A DNA stretch of 24,503 bases from assembly GCA_001931905.2 (NCBI GenBank), contig MSJI02000315.1, positions 1 to 24,503 on the forward strand, given 5' to 3'. The translations under genes and the position numbers were made by a program. The notes under the pieces were generated by a model. The model searched no databases. It was not told the DNA's origin and saw nothing but the letters and a program-made list of their open reading frames with translations. Positions within the stretch are counted from its first letter, which is position 1. Every line of letters starts with the position of its first letter. Positions 10,151 to 17,861 of the stretch are shown here, in pieces. Source of the stretch: Cladosporium sp. IMV 00045. Taxonomy: Eukaryota; Ascomycota; Dothideomycetes; Cladosporiales; Cladosporiaceae.

Positions 10151-10166
10151 CGACCTTTCAAGGTCG
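10151..10166. repeat. Perfect inverted repeat, 7-bp arms
   Basis: CGACCTT and AAGGTCG flank a 2-nt centre (TC). It lies 35 bp before element copy 3 in the SSP2 upstream region. It could be a dimeric-protein site or part of the SSP1 3' flank; function unknown. Confidence 0.45.
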
Positions 10167-10200
10167 TATTATTCTTGCTTAGCCTTGAAAATTACATTGT

Positions 10201-10212
10201 TTAGTATTGTTC
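10201..10212 (+). promoter_or_regulatory. Shared 12-bp element TTAGTATTGTTC, copy 3
   Basis: Exact copy, 235 bp before the SSP2 ATG. A second ATTGTT hexamer starts at 10196, exactly 10 bp (about one helical turn) before the ATTGTT inside this copy. Confidence 0.65.
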
Positions 10213-10318
10213 ATGAAGCATTGTCTGAGCAGGCAGTAATCATCATGGATAACCACCCTCCGTGCAGATGTGCTTTGTTCAAACTCCACACCCATACGCC
10301 TTCGTCCAAAGAAACAGC

Positions 10319-10330
10319 TTAGTATTGTTC
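10319..10330 (+). promoter_or_regulatory. Shared 12-bp element TTAGTATTGTTC, copy 4
   Basis: Exact copy, same strand, 117 bp before the SSP2 ATG and 118 bp after copy 3. Confidence 0.65.
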
Positions 10331-10435
10331 TCTGGCACTTTATGAATATGCAGAAGGTTCCCGAAACCGATCGCTCTTACCCATCCTTACCCAGAAACTC
10401 AATTCAAAGACTAAACCACGCTCACTCCATTCAAA

Positions 10436-10759
10436 ATGAGATACTCGATCGTCCTCTTGCTCGTGGCGTGCCTCTTCGCCGTCATGGCGGTTGCTGGCCC
10501 CAAGCCACAGTTCAAGTAAGTCACATACATCACCCTCTGGCTTCCCTTCTTCCACAAATGCGTCCATAATGCTAACTTGTTTCCGCGCAGCACACATCGT
10601 GGAAACTCCAGAACGTACTGCTTGAAAGGCCGCAAGAAGAACGGCAAATGCCGCACCAGAAAGCTGAAAGTCCGCAGCGCCGACGCGGCCGATTTTTTTG
10701 AGATCCCTGACGTTGAGGAGATCGCTTGGGATGATTCTGTTCCTGACACTGAGGAGTAA
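10436..10759 (+). CDS. Small secreted protein SSP2 (82 aa, two mature cysteines)
   Basis: Exons 10436-10515 and 10591-10759; the 75-nt intron has donor GTAAGT, branch GCTAAC and acceptor GCAG, phase 2, splitting codon 27. The ATG context is CAAAATGAG. Residues 1-20 are a strong signal peptide (MRYSIVLLLVACLFAVMAVA). The mature peptide is bipolar: a very basic first half with C37 and C47 (C-x9-C, YCLKGRKKNGKCRTRK) and a very acidic second half ending DTEE. No known domain is recognised. The same intron phase and place, the C-x9/10-C with KK-x-G-(x)-K-C pattern and the same promoter element make it a likely diverged paralogue of SSP1, 466 bp away. Secretion is well supported; function is open. 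Confidence 0.8.
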
Positions 10760-10947
10760 AGAAGGGCAAATTGAGGCGCTAGGGGAAGGTTGACTGGCCG
10801 TTGTTGAGTTGAGAGGTGTTTGGCAACTTTTGGATGGCCGCATGTATCTCAGTATGCAAAGCGTTCGCCACGAGTTCGTTTCGTTGCTCATCAAGTTATG
10901 TTCGATACTTCGTTATAGGCGAGCAAGTTACAGGTCAGTTTCGTATA

Positions 10948-10966
10948 CTCAGCTATATCAGCTGAG
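10948..10966. repeat. Perfect hairpin, 7-bp arms
   Basis: CTCAGCT and AGCTGAG flank ATATC. It lies 189 bp after the SSP2 stop. It might be an RNA hairpin in the 3' flank or a palindromic protein site. Confidence 0.4.
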
Positions 10967-11229
10967 ATGTTCATGCTCAAGCAATGGCGAATGGTTGGCC
11001 TCATCAGATGACTTTTCCTTTCATTCGCATTGAGGGTTTCACGGGGAGGGAAATATCGCAAACGGATTGATGTGGCAGAAGAATTACTGCACAGAACGTC
11101 ATTCCATTTGAGGAGGCAAAAGATACACAGGTTGAAAGTGGAGTGGTGCCGGCAAACGAGGATTCTAGACATCACCCGATTCCAACAGTGACATATCAAC
11201 ACAACTTCACGTACTCCTATTTGCAACAT

Positions 11230-11236
11230 TATAAAA
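11230..11236 (+). promoter_or_regulatory. TATA box upstream of SSP3
   Basis: TATAAAA within CATTATAAAACAAACC. It is 380 bp before the SSP3 ATG, so it would imply a long leader, or it serves the alternative upstream ATG at 11271. Confidence 0.35.
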
Positions 11237-11386
11237 CAAACCATACTTAGCAATAGAAATACAACAATCAATGCTAACTCTCAAGAATGCGAATCGCTCG
11301 TTCTCTGTGGGAATCTCAAAGCTCCAACATTCGCTCCGCTCTCAGCCCATACACGACGAAGTTCTTTGTCCCCGATCCACGTCCAA

Positions 11387-11413
11387 GAACAATATCTACA
11401 TGGAAGAACAATA
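11387..11413 (-). promoter_or_regulatory. Two inverted copies of the shared element core (GAACAATA)
   Basis: GAACAATA at 11387-11394 and 11406-11413 is the reverse complement of TATTGTTC, the right-hand 8 bp of the element upstream of SSP1 and SSP2. The copies start 19 bp apart and lie 223 and 204 bp before the SSP3 ATG. The rest of the 12-mer is only partly kept. Confidence 0.45.
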
Positions 11414-11609
11414 TCAACGCCAAAATAACATGCAAGAACTCTGCATTCATCCCAATCCGCCCTTGTCCACTCTCTTAGGCCAGAACAATGCCCGCTTCGT
11501 CTTCTCAAAATACTTTACCAAGCCCCCAAATGCCTCTCCCCATCCTCCCCCTAAACTCAATCAGCCCACGCAGCAGAGCATCAATCCAAAGCTACCAGAA
11601 CCGCCCAAA

Positions 11610-12188
11610 ATGCGCTCCCCACTCACCCTCCTCGCGCTCCTCGTCCTGGCCCTGCTGGCCACGTCCGCCACCGCGATCACCAATGCGGAGAAATGCCGCA
11701 GAGCCAGACCTCAACTCGCCGGCGCCATCGCGGCCTTTTGCAAGAGGGATTTCGTGCGTTCCAGACTACCCCCAAAACTCCTAGACCCCTTGTCTCCAGA
11801 ATTCAGATGAAACCACACACCTTACTGACCAACTGCATCTTCTCTCGCGCAGAAAGTCACGACGACGTACTCCAAAGTGGGCTACCATTCGAACGACCGC
11901 ACGTGGAACGTTTGGGTTGATGGTATGTTGTCACCACCACCACCACCACCACCACCGCTTCTTGGAAAACGAACCCTTCCCTCCCATTCATTCTTCCATT
12001 TCGAAGCGTTAGCAAACTCACTGACCCTTTACTTCTTCTCCTCGCGAATAGGCAAATGTAATCCCCAAAACGTCGTCGTCAAGTACTGGTGCAAGCGGAA
12101 TTTGTACGCCATGTGCGCCAACAACAATTGGAAGAAGAGCTTTGGGTACAAGAAGTGTCAGCAGTGGCATATCGCTAGGCCGGCGTAG
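11610..12188 (+). CDS. Small secreted cysteine-rich protein SSP3 (116 aa, six cysteines)
   Basis: Exons 11610-11753, 11853-11922 and 12052-12188; introns of 99 nt (phase 0, branch ACTGACC, GCAG end) and 129 nt (phase 1, branch ACTGACC, TAG end). Residues 1-22 form a signal peptide (MRSPLTLLALLVLALLATSA-TA). The mature ~94 aa has six cysteines (29, 44, 74, 85, 93, 107), which could form three disulfides, and is basic and rich in Trp/Tyr/Asn. I recognise no named family. CKR after C44 and again after C85 recalls CKR in SSP1, but overall likeness to SSP1/2 is weak and the introns differ. The frame is open upstream to ATG 11271 (113 extra codons), but that extension is Pro/Asn-rich and would bury the signal peptide, so 11610 (CAAAATGCG) is preferred. 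Effector-like by size, secretion and cysteines; role unknown. Confidence 0.78.
11933..11956 (+). repeat. (CAC)n microsatellite in SSP3 intron 2
   Basis: A pure run of eight or so CAC/ACC triplets sits near the 5' end of intron 2. It falls between the donor and branch region, so length changes should not alter the protein. Confidence 0.7.
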
Positions 12189-12429
12189 GGGGTTTGGGGT
12201 TTAGGATTATTTGGTTTTTAGTTTGGTTTTTGGGAGGGAGGTTTGAGTACGATGAGGTGGGAGATAGACTTTGTATTAGTTGTGGTTGTGATTGAGAGAA
12301 TGATTGATTGTTGTTTTCTCGGATCGAATTGTCGGTTTCGACAAGCTTCGTTTGGACAGGAGTTTGTAAATCCCAAGACGCGTAGAATCGTGTTCATGAT
12401 TTTCAAGGCCCAGCTTACCTCGCCACCAC

Positions 12430-13361
12430 TCACTTCCCATACTCACTGCTAAGCAAACCAACCATCTCCGCCCTCGGCAAATCGCGATTCCTAATCGTCG
12501 CGCCCGTATCCTCCGGTGGGCCGGGGTTATTAACCAATTCCACCCGCCTCGTAGCTCCCTTGGTGACCTCCAAAACCGTGCCGCCAGGGTACTCCGAACC
12601 AGTGATCAACTGCACCATCGCCTCGACAACCTCCTCCATGGGAATCCACTCACCCTCGCCCACCCAGCCCTCGCGCTTCGCCCAGAAAGGCGTCAGAACG
12701 CTTCCCGGCGCGGCGGCGACGACGCGTACGCCTTTGGCAGGCTCGAGGGGGGCCATGGATTTTACGAAGTTGTTGAGGCCCGCTTTCGAGGCCGAGTAGA
12801 GCGGGATCGCGGTGCCGGGTTGTTGGGCGGCGCAGCTGGAGAGCATGAGGACTTTTCCAGGCGTGGCGAGGCGGGTGAAGGTGTCCAGGGCGAGTTGCGT
12901 GCAGCGGATGGGGTGGTGGAGGTTGATTTCCAGGACTTTGTAGGAGGAGTTGGGAGTTGTGGCGTCGGTGCTGGATTTGAGGGCCCAGAAGTTGGTGGCG
13001 GGCTGGACGTGGAGTTTAGAATATTTGGTCCATGGGATGAGGGGTTCAGCGCAGTTTATCAGTAGCTTACAGGTTCTGAGGAGCCAGCTCCAGGGCACAC
13101 GAGATCGAGACGGCCGAAGGTGTCGAGGGCGATTTTGAACGCCGCATCGAGTTGAGGCCAATCGGTGACATCTGTTTTCTGGAAGACGGCTTTGGGGTTG
13201 CTGGTGTACTTGTTCAAGGCCTCTGCCTCAGGGCTGAGAGCGAGGTCGGCCACGACTACATTGCAGCCTGCTTCGAGGAGTCTGAGGGTGAAAGCTAAAG
13301 AAATTCCACTGCCTCCGCCGGTGACCAAGGCGGTCTTGCCATTAAGCTCTTCAACGGTCAT
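12430..13361 (-). CDS. Short-chain dehydrogenase/reductase (SDR), classical type
   Basis: Exons 13361-13071 and 13002-12430 give 287 aa; the 68-nt intron (13003-13070) has donor GTAAGC and acceptor CCAG, phase 0. The N-terminal Rossmann fold shows ALVTGGGSGIS (TGxxxGI motif, with Ser where Gly is usual), then VVVADLAL, with Asp at the strand-2 end favouring NAD(H). The active site has Ser in LSSCAAQ and YSASKAG (YxxxK) 13 residues after it. CPGAGSSEPP, then NFWAL and LEINLHHPIRCTQLAL match fungal SDRs annotated as 15-hydroxyprostaglandin-dehydrogenase-like. The NNAG motif appears as CPGAG, and APGSVLTPFW follows the active site. It oxidises or reduces a small alcohol/ketone; the substrate is unknown. 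It converges with SSP3, 241 bp from its stop. Confidence 0.9.
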
Positions 13362-14719
13362 GTTGGTATTGGTAATGTGTGGGGATGTAGAGTCTAATGA
13401 GTGATGTAAAGTAGTGTAGGAAAAGGGTCTAGATATGCAGTAGTGAGGGAAAGGGACACGCGAAATCAAATACCCATAGCTAGTTTCCTGACTTGCCTAA
13501 TCGCCCGGTGTGGTGGAGGGCATCGGACCTATGGCTGTACTGAGATGGATCTAAAACGAGCAACACGATCGTTTCGGCGCCTTTAGATTCTGGCAGTGAA
13601 GGAGTAGAAGGTGGGACGCCCGTTGGGGGATGATGAAACGGAACATGCTCGGAAAAGGGTAAAGCGCCATCCTTCGATGTGCGCCGAATCGGAGCCGAGT
13701 CCAGAACCGAGAAGCCCGTCATGTAGTCGACGCTGAGAGGAAGTGAGGTTGAACGTGGCTTATATGCATAGTGATGTGGAGCTCATGGAGTAAAAGTAGA
13801 GTTGCAAAGTAGGTACAACAAGTAGGTGGTAGGAGCGGTGCGCAGTGCCGCGGGAGGTGATTCGAGGATTTTGTCTTTGCTCTAGGCTGGCATACCTCCT
13901 AGCTCGACTGTGTGTTTGAAGACACACGTCTGCTCTGATGGGAGTGGGAAGCATCGATATTCTGTTTCCATTGAAGAATTCGATCGCCAGACCGGCACCC
14001 TGTAGCACGCGTTTGCCTTCTCGGCAGTATTCACATTTCAGGAAGTCAGCGTGGTCTGCCCTACTGACGATTTGACGATTATTGTGCAGGGATAGCAGCT
14101 TGGGAATCCACGAACTCAAGCTTGCCGGCATGCAGCGAATGAGAGTCCGAGTCTTGCTTGCCAACAAAGCAGTCGCGAGCCATCAACACGTGCAATGCAT
14201 AATTTCGGGCATGGATGTCGACGAGAGCCGTTATATGTTTGGAGATGTGGCCTCAGAAGAAGGTGTGCATGGTTAGGCAAACGGCTGGATGGGTCAACCT
14301 GACTGGTATACTGTCGACCAACAGACGTGCATGATGTACAGTAGGAAGATCCCATCTTTGATGTCTAGACGTGCGAATGTTGGATTCCGTCTTTGTGATC
14401 TTGCGTTTGTCGTAAACAACGAAGTAGGCCTCCAGAATGCGCTGCTTCCTGGCGAGATGACCAGACCTCACCTAAGAGTGAAGTCAGTCAAAGCAAAAAG
14501 TGAGAATTGGGTATCATCGCCCAATACAGCAGGTATTTATGTAATCACGACACAGCCAACATCGATTCACATTCCTTGCACGGGCGGCGTGTCTCAGTCC
14601 CTTGATGGTCGTCCCCGCGTTTGTTGTCCTCTTTCTTGCTTGTTTGCTTGCTTGAGCGCCACCGATGGACTGACCGCAACGTCATTAGCTCATCAGCGGT
14701 GAGGTCACAGTATTGCTCC
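13362..14719. other. Long intergenic region between SDR and Ish1 genes, no supported gene
   Basis: This 1.36 kb region holds the upstream flanks of two diverging genes. Open frames up to 135 codons occur (for example 13760-14167, -), but none shows a domain, signal peptide or plausible splice partner. No tRNA or transposon end is visible. TTGCTTG-type short repeats lie at about 14634-14655. Confidence 0.5.
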
Positions 14720-14860
14720 CGCCTCTCTCTGTGTTTTCGACCAGACATCACTGCAACCTTTCTTTTCTCTCCTCCATCAGACATCATTTCCCTTTTTCCA
14801 TCCTGCGAATTCTCTTCCTTCATCACCAATACCACAATTACCATCATCTTTGTCAATCGC
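14720..14860 (+). promoter_or_regulatory. CT-rich core promoter/leader of the Ish1 gene
   Basis: Long pyrimidine tracts (C/T-rich with CATCA breaks) run up to 30 bp before the ATG at 14888. Such CT tracts mark strongly expressed genes of filamentous fungi, which fits the C-ending codon bias of this gene. Confidence 0.5.
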
Positions 14861-14887
14861 AGCTAATCACTCCCGCTGCACTTCATC

Positions 14888-16367
14888 ATGAAGCTCTCTC
14901 TGGCCTCGCTGGCCACCGTCGCCTTGGCGACTCAGTCCGTCACTGCCAACTGGATGGGCAATGCTGGTTAGTAAATAAATTCCAATGCAGTAGCTGTGCC
15001 GTCGAGTTGCTTCTACAGCTTTTCGGTGGATTTCTCTCCCTCAGCTGTGTGCAGTCCATCATCCAGCTCCACCGCAACACATCCTGACTGACGGCGAGGC
15101 CGAACAGCTTACAACAAGTGGCATGAGACCGAGCTCGAGCGCTGGCTCTCCGACCACAACGTCCCCTATCCTACTCCTGCCGACCGCAAGAACTTGGCCG
15201 AGCTCGTCCACAACAACTGGGAGAACCATGTCGTCAAGCCTTACAACAACTGGGACGCCACCCAGCTCCAGAACTACCTGACCTCTACCGGCCAGGAGAT
15301 CAAGAAGGGTACTGAGAAGAACAAGGACAGCCTCGTCGCCCAGGTGCAGGATGCCTGGCACGAGACTGCCGAGCAGGCCAACGAGGCTTACGGTAACACT
15401 CAGAGCTGGATCTTCAACACGTAAGTCATTCCGATACTGCCAAAGTTCACCCCAATATTCAATGCTGACCTTCCATAGCTGGACCGAGTCTCAGCTCAAG
15501 GCATTCCTCGACTACCACAGCATTCCCAACCCGAGCCCCCGCACTCGCGACTCGCTCCTCCACACTGTCCGCTCCAACTACCAGTCTGCGGCAAACAAGG
15601 CCGGCGAGACCGTTTCCTACCCCGGTGACTGGCTCTACTCTCAGTGGTCCGTCTCTGAGCTGAAGGCATGGCTCGATGAGCGCGGAATCCCCGCTCCTCA
15701 GACCGACTCTCGTGACAAGCTAATTGCTTCCATCCGCCGCCACTCTTACGTCGCCTCCCAGGAGGCCAACAAGCGCTACAACTCTGCTTCTCACCAAGCT
15801 GCTGCCGCTCAGGAGAGCCTTTCCAACCAGCTCCTCGAGAGCTGGTCTGACAGCCAGGTCAAGGAGTGGCTCGACAAGAACGGCGTCCCTGTTCCCCAGG
15901 GCAGCAAGCGCAACGAGCTCGTCGCTCTCGCTCGCAAGCACTCTGCTCGTCTCGCGGGTACCGATGCCAAGAACCAGGCTGCCAACGCTTACGGGGCTGC
16001 CACCTCTTCTGCCGGCAACTACTACGCTCAGGCTACCGATGACGCTTACAGCGGCCTCCGCTACTACTACGACTACGCTCTGAACCAGCTCGGTTTCGCT
16101 TCCGAGGAGGCCAAGGCTTCCCTCAGCTCTGCCTCTGTTCAGGCCAGCTCTAGCGCCGTCTCGGCCTCTTCCAGCGCTTCTTCCCTCGCTTCCCTTGCTT
16201 CCAAGTCTGCTTCTAGTGCTTCCAGCTCTGCTAGCAAGGCTGGTCAGGACGGTGCCGCTGCTGCTTCTTCTGCCGCCAGGCAGGTCTCCGCCGATGCTTC
16301 CTCTTCTGCCAAGTCTGCTTCCGCCAGCGCATCCGCCAGCGCCAAGTCCGCTAAGCAGGAGTTGTAA
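14888..16367 (+). CDS. Ish1/Msc1-type stress-response protein with five Ish1 repeats
   Basis: Exons 14888-14966, 15108-15420 and 15479-16367; introns of 141 nt (GTTAGT...ACAG, phase 1) and 58 nt (GTAAGT...ATAG, phase 2), giving 426 aa. A signal peptide (MKLSLASLATVALATQSVTA) precedes five units of the form W-x4-[LV]-x2-[WFY]-L: WHETELERWL (W31), WDATQLQNYL (W75), WTESQLKAFL (W132), WSVSELKAWL (W187) and WSDSQVKEWL (W253). Most end in [GHN]-[IV]-P-x-P and a basic 'R-D-x-L' helix. This is the Ish1 (putative nuclear envelope) repeat of S. pombe Ish1 and yeast Msc1, linked to stress response and meiotic recombination respectively. The last ~85 residues are almost only Ser/Ala with spaced Lys. The strong C-ending codon bias suggests high expression. 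The family is clear; its location in this fungus (ER lumen or perinuclear space) is inferred from the signal peptide. Confidence 0.92.
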
Positions 16368-16961
16368 ACAAGCAAATCCGAAGAGAGAATGGAAACCGCT
16401 CAGAGAGGGCGACAAAATCGCCTTCTCATGAAGCCATCCGATCACCAAGCGGCGTAGTTCATTTTGAAGGAAGAGAAATAGGTCGAATCAGCGACTTTCA
16501 TCATCAGATGCTGAAGAGTGTTTTGTTGAGATTCGGAAAGAAAAAAAAGAACGGATGACGAAGTAATTTTCACGACCACGATATGTAATCCTAGTCTGGG
16601 TTTTCCTTTTTCTCTGCTGTTAGCCTCAGGTAGCTTAGGTTTAGGCCTGAATATCATGACGAACATGCCACTTCAACAGCCAGTAACAAGAATATGCAAG
16701 GGTTCTACTTTTTTTTTTTTTCTCATTTTGTTGGATTCATCTATGCTGTTGGTTTGCACGATCGCACGCGAAAGACTCGACACCTCATAACCTACCCCGA
16801 TTCCGTAATGACCAACAAAACATTTAGCTAAACCAGTAACCACATCCACATAAAACACCAACCCCCCTCGTCTTTCCCCGTCCCCATACTCAAACAAAAC
16901 CCCCCAAAGAACCCCCCCTCCCAGCATCCAAAACCCCATGATCCAGCCCAAAAACAAACAA
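16368..16961. other. Convergent intergenic region
   Basis: It lies between the stops of the Ish1 gene and the minus-strand gene at 16962, so it holds both 3' flanks. A 14-nt T run begins at about 16709, and an AC-rich stretch lies at 16840-16960. No gene is supported. Confidence 0.5.
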
Positions 16962-17861
16962 TCAGAACGCGACAGAGAAAGTCCCAACATCTGCCGTACC
17001 ACCACTACTATCAAGCCCTCCCCCTCCCCCCAAAAACGCCGCAACCTGCGCCTTGTCCCCAGCGAGCATCTCAAACCTCCTCTCCAACTCCCTCTCGCAA
17101 GCGCGCAGGTCTGCGGCCAGCAAAGCCGTTGAGCGCGAGTTTTCGCTGGGGAGGAAGGCGCGGGGAAGGGCTTCGGGGTCGTCTTTTTCGTAGGCGGGTG
17201 AGGGGGCGGGAGTGTTGGTTGGGGGGCGCGGGGGCTGGGTGCTTGAGGTTCTTGGGGTGGAGGTTTGGGGTTGGAAGCAGGTGGTGGTGGGAGAGGGAGT
17301 TGGATTTGAAGCTGGGTGGTTTTGGGACGGGGGCAGTTTGAGGGCTATCATGGAGGGTGGTTGGAGGTGGGTTCTGCGCTCGCGCGTGGTTTCGCCTGCG
17401 CTTGTAGCTTTGCTCTCGCCATTGCTGTTGCTGCTCCGCGTTGGGCTGAAGCTGGTCTTCTCCATTTGGTTCAGCTGGGCGAGCGTTAAAGCGTGCATCG
17501 TGCGAGTGTAGCTCGGGATCGTGCCCGTGTGGGGAGAGGTCATTTGCGAGGTCGTGTGGGCGTGCATGAGGCGGGAGTAGGAGGTTTTGTCGTTTGGGGT
17601 GGGTTGTTGGGGGGTTAGGAAGGATGAGGCGGTGCGGGTGGGGTTGGGGTCTACTTCTTCGGTAGAGGTGGTGGACGGGGAGGACGGCAGTGAGGTGCTG
17701 TCATTAGGATTCGTGTCGTTTGGGACACTGCTGGTGGTGCTTGGGAGGCGGCCGGAGAAGATTTGAGGGAGGCGGTGATGCAGTTGGGTGGTTGATGAGG
17801 ATTGGTTGCGAGATTGAAGGCGACGCTGGTGGTGGGTTTGGTGGTGGATGGTTGATTGCAT
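16962..17861 (-). CDS. Low-complexity protein with conserved-looking C-terminus (299 aa)
   Basis: A single open frame of 299 codons with ATG context AAAGAAATGCAA. The first ~220 residues are Ser/Thr/Pro/Gln/His-rich and probably disordered. Within them, two similar blocks, SYSRLMHAHT (94-103) and SYTRTMHALT (117-126), lie 23 residues apart and look like a short duplicated motif. The C-terminal ~60 residues look structured: DPEALPRAFLPSENSRST, then an amphipathic helix with LRACERELERRFEMLAGD, then a Gly-rich turn. There is no signal peptide or membrane segment. No family is recognised. The block structure, charged helix and uninterrupted frame favour a real gene, but the composition is simple, and the opposite strand is G-rich and also partly open. 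It converges with the Ish1 gene and is divergent from the CFEM gene. Confidence 0.65.
   Translation of the reverse strand: MQSTIHHQTHHQRRLQSRNQSSSTTQLHHRLPQIFSGRLPSTTSSVPNDTNPNDSTSLPSSPSTTSTEEVDPNPTRTASSFLTPQQPTPNDKTSYSRLMHAHTTSQMTSPHTGTIPSYTRTMHALTLAQLNQMEKTSFSPTRSSNSNGESKATSAGETTRERRTHLQPPSMIALKLPPSQNHPASNPTPSPTTTCFQPQTSTPRTSSTQPPRPPTNTPAPSPAYEKDDPEALPRAFLPSENSRSTALLAADLRACERELERRFEMLAGDKAQVAAFLGGGGGLDSSGGTADVGTFSVAF

Larger units (their letters stand above)
9971..10435. promoter_or_regulatory. Intergenic region and promoter of SSP2
   Basis: It contains the SSP1 3' flank, an inverted repeat at 10151-10166, 12-bp element copies 3 and 4, and an HMG-type core TGCTTTGTTC at 10271-10280. Short open frames here look accidental. 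Confidence 0.5.
10760..11609. promoter_or_regulatory. Intergenic region and promoter of SSP3
   Basis: This 850-bp gap holds a hairpin (10948-10966), a TATA box (11230-11236), a TTCTTTGTCC stretch (11362-11371) and two inverted ATTGTT-type cores (11387-11394, 11406-11413). The SSP3 frame is open upstream to an ATG at 11271, but the signal peptide begins at 11610, so I treat 11271-11609 as leader/promoter. Confidence 0.5.

Noticed and set aside
9462..13567. 13-mer AAACGAGCAACAC shared by the SSP1 promoter (about 9462) and the SDR upstream region (about 13555)
   Set aside because: A few repeated 13-mer pairs are expected by chance in a window of this size, and there are only two copies.
13760..14167. 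135-codon minus-strand frame between the SDR and Ish1 genes
   Set aside because: No recognisable motif, and adjacent frames do not join it by plausible splicing.
15720..16448. 242-codon minus-strand frame under the Ish1 gene
   Set aside because: It is a shadow created by the strongly C-ending codons and Ser/Ala repeats on the plus strand.
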